Positions 12,620 through 24,949 of a stretch of 64,000 bases of DNA are shown one piece after another. The stretch covers positions 9,988,452 to 10,052,451 of the forward strand of contig NC_044978.1 of assembly GCF_008728515.1 (NCBI RefSeq), given 5' to 3'. This DNA comes from Papio anubis (lineage: Eukaryota > Chordata > Mammalia > Primates > Cercopithecidae). The position numbers were made by a program, and so were the translations under genes. Each line of letters opens with the position of its first letter. The stretch's first letter is position 1. The notes beneath the pieces were generated by a model. That model saw only the letters and a list, made by a program, of their open reading frames with translations, was not told the origin of the DNA and did not search any database.

Positions 12620-12844
12620 CCCACACACCACACATACACACATGGAGAGAGACAAAAGACCATGTGAGAACACAGCCAGAAAGCTGCCATCTGCAAACCA
12701 AGAAGAAAGTCTTTATCAGAACCCAATCTTGATGGCAATTCTATCTTGGACTTCTAGTCTCCAGAACTGTGAGAAAATAAATTTCTATAGTTTAAGCCAT
12801 CCAGTCTATGGTACTTTGTTAGGGCAGCCCTAGTAGACTAATAC
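12370..12844 (+). mobile_element. MLT1-type MaLR LTR (solo)
   Basis: An old MaLR LTR. Diagnostic blocks are 'gtgagaacacagccagaaag', 'ctccagaactgtgagaaaat' with the adjacent AATAAA poly-A signal, 'agccatccagtctatggta' and the end 'tagactaataca' at 12844. A CA run has expanded inside it at about 12583-12617. The phrase 'gcatcaccaagcttgaatg' occurs twice, near 12465 and 12512, so a local duplication has occurred. No internal MaLR sequence adjoins, so it is solo. Confidence 0.8.
12583..12617. repeat. (CA)n microsatellite inside the MLT1 LTR
   Basis: About 17 CA units followed by imperfect CA-rich sequence to about 12642. Confidence 0.95.
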
Positions 12845-13320
12845 AAAAGGTTTCAAAGAGGGAGTAGTGACTACGTCCAATGCTGCTGAAAAGCAACGTA
12901 GAATGAACATTGAGATTTGACGACAGCTGTAGGGATTTATGTCATCTGTCACATCTGTAAGATCTCTTTTATTTTAATAAGAAGGAGAGCCTGTTTGAGA
13001 TAGTTTGACCAGACAATGCAAATGAGGAAAAAGAGATGCTCAATTATCAATTATAAACTAGTTCTTTGTAATAGTCAACATTTTACTTTCCTATTGTTTT
13101 CCAATGCCATTATTATGAAATTAGATTTCTTGTACCCTAATTCATTCTGCAAATCTCTATTAACCTAATCGTGTGAAAATTAAAATTTTCATGCATGTCC
13201 TGTAGTCAAAAACTCTTGCTTTTGAGATGAAGTCTAGGTGTTTTACCATGGGATCTAAAATCTTCCTAATACAATTCCAGTAATTTGATATGATTTCTTC
13301 TTCACAAATTCTAGAATGAA
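12845..13320. other. Unassigned sequence
   Basis: No repeat family or gene recognised between the MLT1 LTR and the next LTR-like block. Confidence 0.5.
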
Positions 13321-13900
13321 ATTTTTGCCCCTGGGGTGAGTTTACCTAAGGCTACCCCTCATGCTCCATGATTCACGCAGGATTCAGATAAAGCTGTTAT
13401 AGTTTGGGTTACAGTTTATTACCATGAAGAGATTCAGATTAAAATTAGCAAGGGGAAAGGTATACAGGGCAAAATCTAGGAGAAACTAGGCACAAATTTC
13501 CATGTCTTATCTCCCAGAAAGCCACACAGACATGCTTAATTCTCTTAGAAATAATATGTGAGAATGCATTCAAAGTTTTGTCAAACAGGGAAGCTCACAT
13601 ACACCTTGGTATCTGGCATTTTTATTGAGGTGAATCACACAGTCATGCAGCCCGTAAGGGAATGACCTCCGCTATTCAAACTCCAGCTCCCCAGAGAAAA
13701 GATGGGTTTTTCATCAACTACATGTTGCTATAAGCTATCTGATCAAATTGATACCAGGTAGCCCAATGCATCAGGCATACAAGAGTGCTCATTGGGCAGA
13801 ATATTCTAGGGTTCACACTTTACTTCGCAGAAGCAGACCAAAATCTGTCCTGCATAACCTTCCCAAAATAACTTTCTTACTTGATTTTAAGTCGAGAGGC
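13321..13900 (-). mobile_element. Possible ERV-type LTR, unclassified
   Basis: This block is less AT-rich than its surroundings and has an LTR-like layout on the minus strand, with an AATAAA-type signal in 'ggtaataaactgtaaccc' near its distal end. I could not identify the family or find matching terminal repeats or a target duplication. It may instead be another old interspersed repeat. Confidence 0.3.
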
Positions 13901-13954
13901 AAAGATGGAGCTGTGGAAAGGGGAGTGTGGGGGAAGGAGACACCATTTAATTAA

Positions 13955-14055
13955 TATTTACCATATGTATCAAGTATTGGGTCAGGCACTATGAATGCAT
14001 TGTCTGTTTTATCCTCATGACAGCCCTTTAAGTTGGTTGGGATTCATTTATTTGT
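13955..14055 (-). mobile_element. MIR fragment
   Basis: 'gggtcaggcactatgaatgc' followed by 'tttatcctcatgacagccct' matches the 3' half of a MIR SINE in reverse orientation. Confidence 0.65.
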
Positions 14056-14574
14056 TTGCTTAAAATATATTTACTAAGGGGCTGCTGAAGTGTCTTGTGA
14101 CGCTTTCTATGTCTAGAAGGATTTTGTAAATCCTTAGTTATAATCCTTAGTTTCAGAGTGATTTACATACCAAAAGCTTATAATGGAGACAATTCTATTT
14201 AATTCAATAAATGTTTACTAAATGCTTATTATATACTGTGCTGAATTTAAGTTTATGACCTGTATGCACTATATTTTCTGTAACTATTAAACAGTAGAGA
14301 TGATAACACTCACTGATAATAAATTTTCCATATTTAGTTGCACTTAAAATTTAAAGTCTTCATCATGTATTTTATTCATATATAATTTCTTGATTAAAAA
14401 GCAATCCATAACTGTTATTAAAATATTCAAAAAAATACAGAGTATAAAAACAAAACTGAAATATAAATATCACTTATTAGCTCATTCAATCTGAAAAATT
14501 ATACCTAATTTAGCTATCATCCCACATAGCCTGATCCTGCACATAGTTGTAATCTTGCTCTTAATAGCAAAATC
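14056..14574. other. Unassigned AT-rich sequence
   Basis: A short ancient LINE or SINE-end motif, 'ttcaataaatgtttactaaa', occurs at about 14202. Nothing else is recognised up to the provirus target duplication. Confidence 0.45.
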
Positions 14575-14578
14575 ATTG
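14575..14578. repeat. Left target-site duplication (ATTG) of the ERV1 provirus
   Basis: ATTG directly precedes the LTR and is repeated at 19768-19771 directly after the opposite LTR. A 4-bp duplication is the size expected for a gammaretrovirus-like ERV1. Confidence 0.75.
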
Positions 14579-15125
14579 TATTACAGGAAAGGGGTCCTGA
14601 CCCAAATCCCAAGAAAGAGTTCTTGGATCTTGCATAAGAAAGAATTTAGGGCAAGTCTGTAAATTGAAAACAAGCTTATTAGAAAAGTAAAGCAAAAAGG
14701 AATGGCTATCCCATAGATAGAGTCACCCCAAGGGCTGCTAGTTGTCCATTTTTATGGTTATTTCTTGATTATATGGTAAACAAGGGTGGATTATTCAGGC
14801 CTCCCCTTTTTAGATCATATAGGGTAACTTCCTGATGTTGCCATGGCATTTGTGAACTGTCATGGCGTGGGTAGAAGTGTAGCAGTGAGGACGGCCAGAG
14901 GTCACTCTTGTCACCATCTTGGTTTTGGTGGGTTTCAGCCAGCTTCTTTACTGGAATCTGTATTATCAGCAAGGTCTTTATGACCTGTATCTTGTGCTGA
15001 CCTCCCATCTCATCCTGTAACTTAAAATGCCTTAACAATCTGTGAATGCAGACCAGTAGGTCTCAGCCTCGTTTTGCCCAGCTCCTATTCAAGATGGAGG
15101 TGCTCTGGTTCACATGCCTCTGACG
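14579..15125 (-). mobile_element. ERV1 (MER4-like) 3' LTR
   Basis: This 547-bp LTR is a clear but diverged match to 19221-19767. Shared blocks include 'acttcctgatgttgccatgg', 'accatcttggttttggtggg' and 'agctcctattcaagatgga'. Its terminal TG/CA bases have mutated (it starts 'tattacagg' on the plus strand and ends 'ctctgacg'). A polypurine tract abuts it on the interior side, so it is the 3' LTR of a minus-strand provirus. The MER4 family name is from memory of the LTR text and is less certain than the ERV1 call. Confidence 0.85.
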
Positions 15126-15141
15126 TTTCCCCCTCCCTTTT
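15126..15141 (-). other. Polypurine tract of the ERV1 provirus
   Basis: On the minus strand the 16 bases read AAAAGGGAGGGGGAAA and lie directly 5' of the 3' LTR. This is the position and composition of the retroviral plus-strand primer. Confidence 0.85.
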
Positions 15142-18100
15142 ATAAGAGAACCGTTAATCCTAAAGGTTGCAGAGAGATGAAGATCCATCTTCTGTAATTT
15201 CTTGAGGCTAAATAGGGACAATGACCTTCTTTCTTAACTACTAAGATCTCTCATATTCAGGGTAGAGAGGAGCTCAGTCAGAAAGCATCAGTATGGTGAG
15301 AGCCATTCATGACTCTTGAGTTCTGACAAGAGGTGATATCTGGAAGATTAATAAGTGTTCAATTTTTAAAACATTCAGTAAGCTTGTCCTGCATTCCTAC
15401 ACAGAGTACAACGGCAATATATTCCACAACAGTAAAGCAAAATAAGTAAAATTATGCCAAGTAAATTAAATTAGAAGTCTTTCAATAAACTGGACAACTC
15501 CTGGAACCAAGCTGATATAGGGTTGCTAGCTGAGTCCAATGTACCGAGAATTAGAATATTGATCAGATTTTTACATTGCCCAACACTCCTGTTTCTTCTG
15601 AGTAGCAGCCAGAAATCACGGTTGTTTCACAGCAACAAGCAGGGTTAGCCTACATGAGAGAAACAAGCTTAAAAACAACTGATGAGAGTAGAATTTAATA
15701 ATAAATGTGCCATAGCTCTTGAAACATAATTTCTGTCTATAGTTTTCTCATTTTTATTAAAGACAAATCATGGTAAGACTGATTTGCTTTATTATATTTG
15801 GCCTGGTTATTTGTATAATGTGCAAAAAGAATAATTACTTTCCACATAAACTCTTTTTAAATTGTCTCTGATGGAACTCTGTTACATAGAAGGAATTTCA
15901 GGTAAGATTTTTTAGTGCTGAGCCCTACCATGGCTTTGTGCCCTCAAATACCTATGAATTGAGTAAATTCCTCTTCCTTTGGGTTCTCAAGATAACTTGG
16001 GGCTCCTGGACCTGTTAGACAGTGACATTCTTTACTTACCACAGGTCAGAAACGCTGTACAGGGACTGTTGTAGACAATGTCTGAGGCCAGTTCCTCAAG
16101 AGACTTTTATTGGCTTTACAAGTGAAGTCTGATTCCTTGAAGGAAAACACATCATTCCAATCAAAGCCTTGGTGAAATAATCAGTTTCCCCAACTGTTTC
16201 CTGTTACAAAAGAAAACAGATTCTTATTGCACTTGTGCGAGTAACTTTATTGCCATAAATTAAGAATACTCACAAATAGTTTCCAAATCCTGGATAAATA
16301 CATTACTCAATTGTCAAAAGCTGTAAATAGCTTAAAAGTAAAGTTTCCTTGACTCTGAAAAATGAAACAAAGGATGAACAACATTTTAAGCAAAAAGTTA
16401 AGAATATCTCAGACTTCTTTAGTTTGATTTATGCAGTTAACTCTTGTTCTGTTTGATATTCATGAACATTTCAGCTCTCCATGAGTACTGAGAGCTTTTT
16501 CCTGTATTCTGATATCAAAATTTCCAAAGTTATCAGAAAACCTGCATTTAAGAACAGAATATAGTTGATTATAAAAGCACATTTTAAGGAAGACCAATAC
16601 AAGACAATTTTTGTGGATGACAAAGTTTTAGGACAGCCCCAGTCAAAAACATGATTGACAAAGAAATCTGGTTACCTTTGTGGCATACAATAATTATAAT
16701 TATTAATTAATATACACTGTCATATCAGATATACAGGAGTTTCCCATTATTTTGGAACACATATCAATAAATATTTATATAAATATAGCCCAAAGAAAGT
16801 CAAACACTATTTTACATTTGACAATGCTTCTTGTATAATTTTTTTACAACAAATAAGCCAAATGTCACTGTGGCATTAGTGCATTATTGATGTGAAATCC
16901 AATTCTTAATAAAACCTTATAGATGGATGTATTTAATTTTAATCAGTTTGGCCATAAGTTAAGATTTACGTAAAACTTTTATAACCCTTTACAAATTTTA
17001 TTTAAGAGCAGATCAGTGCTCTAAGAAAAACTTGTGCTTTTATTCCAATGCTTAATTTACAGAAAAACTGTATGATACCCCTTTAACTTTAGCCAATATG
17101 GTCACAAACAGAATATCTTTTACAAGTCGTTTTTCAGACCTTCCACACTTTGCTTAAACCTTCAGCTTTATTCTAACTTGAAACAATCCTTTAAACCTCT
17201 AAACTTAGGCAAGAAATCCAGATTCCCAGGCCTTTCTATAATCTTTTACCAAAAACACATTTCACTTTCCTTACACACCTTGCATGTAGAATTGTTTATT
17301 CATTAGTCTCAATTACATGTTACAACATTAACTCTTAGTGTTGTGTACTAGGTGTGGAGTCTAGGACCCAGACAGAAGTACAGATAAGGTCTGGCTCTTT
17401 CTAGCATCTAACTTCACATGTTCCAGGCCTCCCTAACTGTAAAACAGTCAAGTTGTACAGTGAAACTCATACTGGCATTTTAAGAAGCATTTAGGAGGCC
17501 TACTCACCTTGAAATTGTACAACATTTGTTGCACAAAATTCCTTTTTATAAATTATTACATGACTTACATAGACCATGTATAACATGTTTGGTCTTTTTG
17601 ATTTGTCCTAAACATACCTTTTTTACAAAGAAATAGTAGTTTTACTTTAGGACAAGAATTTACCATACAACAGACTTTATAATATAAAATGTCTTTTATT
17701 TATAAATTTCTTTTCATAGATAGGGGGCATGGCTAATTCTACATGTCAACAGGACTTTTCTAGAAACTAATAACTTCGAGGCAGGTAAACTGAACAATTT
17801 TCAAAAGTCAAAGGAGCAGTTTATGATGTTAAAGCATTAACAAGCTTAATATCTGACCTGCATAATTTAAATGTTTACATTTTTGAAGTTATTTTGATTT
17901 TACCAATAATCTTTAAAATTGTTTTTATTTCTAAAAGAGTACTAAAGTCACATGATCTGAAAGGTATTACACTTTTTACTTTTCTGACAAAATATTTGAT
18001 TTAAGGTATTATTATTATTAAACCAATTAATTAAAGCTCTTTTATATACAAATATCACACACACAATATACATAAATACACAGAAAAAGATAAAGGACTC

Positions 18101-18483
18101 ATCTTCCAAATCAGGAGTGGAACACTGAACCCAGGCCACCATTGTGATGGTGGAGACCAACAGATAGTACTGCCATGTGGTTACAAGGTCAAGCTCTTAA
18201 GGATATGCAAGACAAGAAGGAAACCACATTCAGTTTTCTCAGGGACCTGCAGCAAAGTTTGTAAATGACCAGTTTGCTGGGTCATCTTTGAACAGTAGGC
18301 TTACAGGTATCTAAGCTTGTGTTCTATCCTAAGGTACCCCTCTTTATGACAGAATGATACAGGAAGACACACAAAGCACACCAGATTGGCTGCAGCTTAA
18401 GACTAGCCTCACAAACCCTTTTTTCCATTAATCAAAACTTTACAAGAGATAAACAGTAACTTTTACCATTTAACCAGTTTGCT

Positions 18484-18514
<31 letters not shown>

Positions 18515-18833
18515 AGAGAGAGAAAGAGAGAGAGAGACAGAGAGAAGCATTGCCTGAGGCAAGGTGCTCAGGGAGGCCAGAGAAAGACCCACCAATCACA
18601 GTGACACTGAAAATTTCAGGCGGCTGCTTATCAGTCGAGAAGAGATCTTTTCCAGCAGTCCCATGAACTCTGAAGTGTCCTTTTGTAGGGAGGAAAAAGC
18701 TCCCCATGTCCCATGATCCTGTATATGCCTAATCCTGCCACCCACAGCCTTCAGCAAAGAGTGCACAATAGATTAATCCAAAGAGAACAGCAGCTAACAT
18801 CCTGTAGTGCCAAAGCCATTCTTAGCTGAAAGG
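15142..18833 (-). mobile_element. ERV1 provirus internal region, non-coding remnant
   Basis: This is the interior of the provirus bounded by the two LTRs. With the leader it is about 4.1 kb, short for a complete class I provirus, so internal deletion is likely. I could not recognise gag, pol or env reading frames; stops are frequent on the minus strand and no open frame exceeds about 75 codons. A CA/GA microsatellite at 18483-18545 lies inside it. Confidence 0.7.
18483..18545. repeat. (CA)n(GA)n compound microsatellite
   Basis: About 14 CA units pass directly into a GA run interrupted by 'aaag' and 'acag'. It lies inside the provirus interior. Confidence 0.95.
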
Positions 18834-19220
18834 GACTTTACTGAGAGGAACTTTACTGAGAGGGGTTTTAACCCACTAAATCTTATAAGGGACTGTAACC
18901 TTCCTAAGTTGGGCCTCTAACTCAAGGTCAGTTAAGCGTCCTTGTCTTTTATTAAGAGGGCCCTCTAACCCACTCTGTCTTAGGAGAGACTCTAATTCCC
19001 CTAAGTTGGGCTTCTTAACCCGATCCTATCCTTTACCTGGTACCCCACCACTTACCCAAAGTCGGCTGATCAGTCTATTTCCTTTGGGTCAGGGGGTTTC
19101 TTTAGTATCATCCCTTCAGAGTTAGCCAGAAAGATGTTACTGGACCCCACCACTTACCCAAAGTTAGCCTTTGGGCTGGGGATTTCCACACTATAGTCCC
19201 TTCTGCAGTCTCCAGAAAGA
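18834..19220 (-). mobile_element. ERV1 5' leader with repeated blocks
   Basis: This lies between the 5' LTR and the internal region. It is built from local duplications. 'actttactgagaggaactt' begins a short tandem at about 18836-18868, and 'taagttgggc' recurs near 18905 and 19002. A larger tandem covers 19043-19144 and 19145-19228; both units start 'ccccaccacttacccaaagt' and end 'ccagaaagatgttac'. On the sense (minus) strand each large unit carries GGGTAAGTGG, a good splice-donor match. I found no convincing tRNA primer-binding site beside the LTR. Confidence 0.7.
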
Positions 19221-19767
19221 TGTTACAGGAAAGGGGTCTCAATGCAGACCCCAAGAGAAGGTCCTTGGATCCCACACAAGCAGTAATTCAGGGGAAGTTC
19301 ATAAACTGAAGCCAAGTTTATTTGAAAAGTAAAGGAATAAGAGAATGGCTACTTCACAGACAGAGCAAACCTGAGGGCAGGTGGTTGCACTTTTTTACGG
19401 TTATTTCTTGATTATGTGTTAAACAAGTGGTGGATTATTCATGCCTCCCCTTTTTAGACCATAGGATAACTTCCTGATGTTGCCATGGCATTTGTGAACT
19501 GTCATGGTGCTGGTGGGAGTGTAGCAGTGAGGACCACCAGAGGTTACTCTCGTCACCATCTTGGTTTTGGTGGGTTTTAGCCAACTTCTTTACTGGAAAC
19601 TGTTTTATCAGACAGGTATTTATGACCTGTATTTTGTGCCACCCTCCTATCTCATCCTGTGACTTAGAATGCCTTTACTATCTGGGACTGCAGTCCAGTA
19701 GGTCTCAGCCTCATTTTACCCAGCTCCTATTCAAGATGGAGTTGCTCTGGTTTACATGTCTCTGACA
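19221..19767 (-). mobile_element. ERV1 (MER4-like) 5' LTR
   Basis: The 547-bp partner of the LTR at 14579-15125, retaining the expected plus-strand ends 'tgttacagg' and 'ctctgaca'. The two LTRs differ by substitutions and several small indels, roughly one base in seven or eight by eye, so the insertion is old. The ATTG target duplication follows at 19768. Confidence 0.85.
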
Positions 19768-19771
19768 ATTG
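19768..19771. repeat. Right target-site duplication (ATTG)
   Basis: Matches the left copy at 14575-14578. Confidence 0.75.
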
Positions 19772-19782
19772 TGTCTCCATAT

Positions 19783-20203
19783 TGTTACGTTGCTGAAACG
19801 CCAGGGGTTTGATCTAGGGCCTGCTACTCGCCACACAGAAAACCAATCACTGAGACAATGATTATCACCAAGGAACAAGGTTTTAGTTGGATGCTACAGT
19901 CAAGGGGATGGGTGATCAGTCTCAAATTCGTCTCCTGACTAACATGAAGTGTTTGTATAGCAGGGAAGAAATGTAACGGTGTGGGGGGAAAAAGGAACTC
20001 AGAAGGGATAAGGAAGCAACCATGATCAATGGGGAAACTTTTGCCTCATTGTCTGAATGCGATGATCTGGTTTTAGTCCTTTGATATTGTAAGTTTCAAG
20101 CTTTAAGACCAGAATGGCCAGTTTCTATGTTTATCTGAAAGAAATATCCACGGGACCACCGAGTCCATTTCAGTTAGGTACGATGTAGCTAGCCATTACA
20201 ACA
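19783..20203 (-). mobile_element. Solo ERV LTR, probably class I, family not named
   Basis: On the minus strand the 421-bp block starts TGTTGTAATGGC and ends in GTAACA. It carries typical class I LTR text such as CAGTGATTGGTTTTCTGTG and CTATACAAACACTTC. It lies only about 12 bp from the provirus target duplication. No internal sequence adjoins it and no target duplication is evident. Confidence 0.65.
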
Positions 20204-20254
20204 CAGATTGACATGAACTGCCATATTTTATTTTTTAACATTTAAAAATGCTTA

Positions 20255-20460
20255 CAATATGGCAGGGCTCACACAATGTACTTTTCATTTATATTTCACT
20301 AACTCCTCTAAGTGACTCATTGATGTATCTGTTACCATCATTGTACAGGGGAGGCTTTGAGGATTAAGGAATTCAAGTAATATACCTAACATTACAGAAT
20401 TAGGAATAGTGGTTCTGAGTTTTACACAAGGTCTCTCCTATTCCAAAATTCTGAGTCATC
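20255..20460 (-). mobile_element. MIR SINE
   Basis: 'gaggctttgaggattaagg' with 'caagtaatatacctaacatt' and 'tggttctgagttttacaca' matches the MIR core and tRNA-related part in reverse orientation, with 'tgaggctcagagaggttaag' as the known equivalent. Confidence 0.6.
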
Positions 20461-22224
20461 TTTAATTATTCCAGGTGTGCATCTCATGTGTCTTTAATAG
20501 TGTTTCAGGCATCTGGAGAACACGTCTGGTGCCCTGTGCTACTTTTGTATGCTCCTCAATATTTAATATAATGCTAGGCACATGTTTGTTTCTAATTAAA
20601 CTCTTAATTAATTTAATTGAATTTACCATATGGTCTTTGCTATGTCATTATTAATTTATTTCTGTTATTGATTTGAACTTGGTACAACTACAATAATATC
20701 TATTGGTAAAAACATTAAGATGTGTGATTTATGTGGTTTAGTCAAGATATTGTTTTAATAAAACACTTCTGATTTATATTATCAAGAACAGAGCTTCCTA
20801 TAATTAGTTTTCCCCCCAAATGGTATGTGTCTAAATGTTTTCAAAAGTAAAACCATTGATGAATGTTTAGATTGCGCTATTTATCAAATAATGACAAAAA
20901 TCAAAAGCATAGATCAAATAAATGTATGTTAATAAAAATGCATATTTTGTTTCCAGATAACTTACTGCTTAATAAATGGAAGAAAATAATGCAGTATTAT
21001 TGTAATTTCCATATACCTCCCCTCAAGTCGACTTTCTTTTGTGAGGCTTCAGGCCACAGTCTTTTATATACATGCTTTTGCAGTGACTCTTGGGAAAATT
21101 CTTCTGCTGTAATACTTATTCCTTTTATTTTCTGAAATGTAGTACCAAAAGGGCAATTTAGTTTTTGTTGGGTGCCAAACTATTCAGTGGGCCAACAGGT
21201 ATCAAGATTAGCCATCACGTATGTAAAATAATTGAGAAGCAAAATGATCATGGAGGAAGAAGAAAGTGATACCTTTTTGAAAACAGAGAATATAGGATTT
21301 GATCCAATGTTTTGAAATAATTAGGAAAATGTCAGAGAAAAATAAACTTTAGAAAATCCTCAGTAATTTTGAATTTTTCATAATTGCTTTAAGTATCAGC
21401 TGAAGTAATCTTGAACAAAATGTGTAATAATCAGGTATTGTTTGATTTGAAATATGTATTAATTTGAAATGTTTAGATGGCTAATGTTAGGGAAGATTTG
21501 TACTTAAAAGATTGTGAGTACTTTTATAACGAACCAATATGCAAGCAGCATGCCTCTAATGTAAGTAAAGGTGAGCATTGAGAGTTGGATGTTTTCATAT
21601 GATAATTAGCTACTCATTAATGTGTGATATCTAATAGATACTTTGAGTTCCTGAAAGTCATTGAAAGCCATGAAACTCAATTATTCTACAAACTCTGTGG
21701 ATTAGAGTGTTTAATTATGTAAATTCACTGTCTCCCTTCCTTTCCATTTGGATTGGTTTGAATTGGTAGGTTTTAGGTTTACTGGTATGCAAATGCAGGT
21801 ATTATCTGAAATCTAGAACACTGGAATAGAAATCTGACATATAATATAAATTTAGAGTTAAAAAGGAAAGCAAAATCTAGCTTTGGAAAATGTAAAATGG
21901 AACAAATTAAAAACTCCACAATGTTATTTATGTTACTATAATGCTTAAAATGTATTATATTATAAACACACCTATATAATTACAAATTTAGACATAATTA
22001 ATTGCCAAATTTTAAGTACTTGTTAACCCTTTAAAAAGTTTGTAAAGTATAGGAATATTTAGACAATGCTTATTGTAAATATCATCTCATTCATTCTCAA
22101 TATGTATACATACTTAGCTTACTGGCAGAAATCAAGATGCTAAAGTAACATTCTCTGAAAACATATTATCCTTTCAGCATAACTTTCAATAATAATGTAT
22201 AACACTTAACATGTCTTTGGTGTA
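20461..22224. other. Unassigned AT-rich sequence
   Basis: A weak L2-like 3'-end segment may occupy about 20510-20620 ('atgctaggcacatgtttgtt'). Otherwise I see no gene or nameable repeat. Confidence 0.45.
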
Positions 22225-22760
22225 TTTGTACCTTTAGCCTAGCCCTCTTCCCTCTACTCTGGATTCCTGTATATAACTGCCTGATTGACATTAGTGTTTG
22301 GATGTCCAATAGCCATCTCAAGCTTACTATGTGTTTCCCAAAACTTACTTTTCCTCTGACTTTCTCGGTCGAGTTAAGAGTAACTCCATCTTTCTAATGT
22401 TCAGGTCAGCCATCATAGTCTTTCTTGACTCTTTCTCCCAAACGGTATGTCCAAGCCATCAGAAAATCCTGTTGGACACAGTAAATCTTTAAATCTGTAT
22501 CAAGAACCCATTTTCATTTACCATCTTTACTGTTTGCAACTTGACCATAATTTCTTGCTGTTTTCCCAGTTCCTCTCTGGGCCTCTTCAGTTCACTGTCT
22601 AGTGAACAGCTATAGTGAAGCTTTTAAAATTTAAATCTTCACATAGTTTTCATCAGTGAAAATTGTCAAATGGATTCCTACCATGCCCATACTTCAAGCC
22701 AACGTCTTTCTATTGCTCACAAGACCCTTCATAATTTGCCTCAGTTACTATCAGTCATTG
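22225..22760 (+). mobile_element. Ancient LINE-like 3' region, family uncertain
   Basis: Less AT-rich than its flanks. It shows text common to an old mammalian LINE-end family: 'ctgcctgattgacattagtg', 'tccaatagccatctcaagct', 'catcagaaaatcctgttgga' and 'attgctcacaagacccttca'. I recall this as part of an old L1 3' UTR but cannot confirm the family or strand. Confidence 0.45.
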
Positions 22761-24949
22761 TTGCTATATTATGTCAAGTTCCCATTTTTTAACTCAAAAC
22801 AATGAATATAACCCAGTTCATTTAACTCAAAGAAGTCAAGAAGATAACCCAATTAGACACCTGACCATAAAATAATATAGCCATACAAATATAATAGCCA
22901 AAATCGTGGTTCAAATGGATACAAGCAAATATAATTTTGTGCAATATTGATATTTTTATAAATTTAAGAAAATTATTTTTTCTGATTTTTATGTAGATTT
23001 TTATAGATTTTCAACAAAAATCTAAGAATATACCTTAGAGGTTTTTTTTTAAATTTTGAATATCATTTATTTCTCTTAAGAGAAAGAAAGTCAGTCATAA
23101 ACTCTGTTCTTCTCTTCTACTTAAATTATTACTAAACCTTAGTGAATACAAGTAAAACACTGGAAAACCTGCTTTTTGGAACTGTGTTTACAGTGATTCA
23201 AAATAATATGTTTTGTATTTGCTCACTTTAAAATTGTACTCTGATCCTATTAATGATATATTTAATACTGAGGTACTATTTACACTAATGTGATACCATA
23301 ATTTGTCTAGTACTAGTGAGGAAAATGAAATCCTTTATGAGTTTACATGGAGAACCTGATCAAAATCATGTGTGTATATGACACAAATACATTCTATAGA
23401 TTTATTTGACCTCATTATGTAAACTTACTTTTAATAAAATTAGTAGGAAGGAAATAAAATCTCACAAGGGTATTTGGAAGAGCAAAATACAATGTTAGCA
23501 TATTTGATTATTCATTAAGTTTACTGTCTTCCTCGTCTGCAATGACATACGCTGCCCAACATTTATTTTCTACACATTGTAGTAGAATATAGAATTAATT
23601 AAAGGGTAGTTTGCCTGCTACCATTTTTAACTTAGAATGGATCACTTAGGGAAATGCAGGGCAAAAAAAAATGCTAATAATGATAATTTACCAACAATAT
23701 AATGGAGTGAAATAGTGAAACACTCATCCATAGAGAATTGTTTTTAGAGCAAATGGAGGAAGGAAAAAAGTCAGAGAGAAAAAGATGTCTCGAGGAAAGG
23801 CAAGAGAGCTGCTTAACCCCCTGGGATTTCTCTTGTGAGAGGCTATTATTTGTATTGATTTGAGTTTGCAAGTTCTCTTTTTCCCTCTCTCTACTGGCCC
23901 ACTATGTAATCCATAAATAATAAATACAGAAGCAGTGAGTCATTCTTTCAACTGCAAGCATAGCAACCAGCAGCACACATTAATCCACCAATTGAGCACC
24001 ATTATCATCTCCATCATAAAATACACTTCAAGACCCTAAAACTTCAACTTTCTATTGACTCCAAGGTTCAAACTAAATAATCTGAGGATCGCAGAATGAA
24101 AGGATTCTTCCCTGCCAACTATGTCAGTTCTTATTATCACTTTTGCTTTAATTCATGCTTTAATGCTTACTTCTTTGCCATTACAATCTGGATTTGAGTA
24201 GTGAATGTATACAGCAGGAGCTGTTGTTATTGCATTTAGTAAATTGTTACATATGACCTCTTTCTGGGTGATTTTTATGGGAATCATAAAATCTTCTCCA
24301 AGTAATATCATTTCGGTTGTTATTTATCACACAAGTCTGTGAGAAATGGAGAGCTTCGGGCTATAAGCAGATAACTAAATGGCTAGTTTATAGGCCCAAT
24401 GAAAAGACGACAAAAGAAGTGACTAATGTCAATTAAAGGACCTTTAGAAAGTAACATTAATTGAGATAATCGTGAATTAATAATAATTCAATGAGTAATT
24501 CCACCCTTGGTACTTCCAGTGCTTCAGAGAACTGGACAGTCATATATTTGCACAAGGAGTTTTCTCATTACATGGCAGCACCATCTTATTTTTAGGAATT
24601 TTAAAAAACTTTTTTCTGGTAGTATAATAAACAACCAAAAAAGTGTTTAAGTCATTAGTGTGCACCTCAGTAGATTTCAAAACCTGAATACACTTATCAT
24701 TCCAGCACTCAAAGGAAGAGCCAGGAGTTACCAGCACCCCAAAGTCCCCAGTTGCCTCGATCCAGATACTTTTTTCCACAAAAGTTGACATTAATTCACC
24801 AAGGCTGACTTGTAAATATTTGCTTTTTGTCTGGCTTTCTGTGTGTAAAATAGTGTGGTATTTCTCATTTCTGTGTAATGTTTGATTGCTTAAATATACT
24901 GCAATTTGTTTTACCATCTGATTGTTGACAGACAGCAGGATTATTTTTA
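22761..24949. other. Unassigned AT-rich sequence with a 125-codon open frame
   Basis: No repeat or gene recognised. A minus-strand frame at 24540-24917 is open for 125 codons and starts with ATG. It resembles no protein family that I know, lacks a low-complexity cause, and has an in-frame stop within about 40 bp upstream. Chance openness or an old pseudogene is more likely than a gene. Confidence 0.4.
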
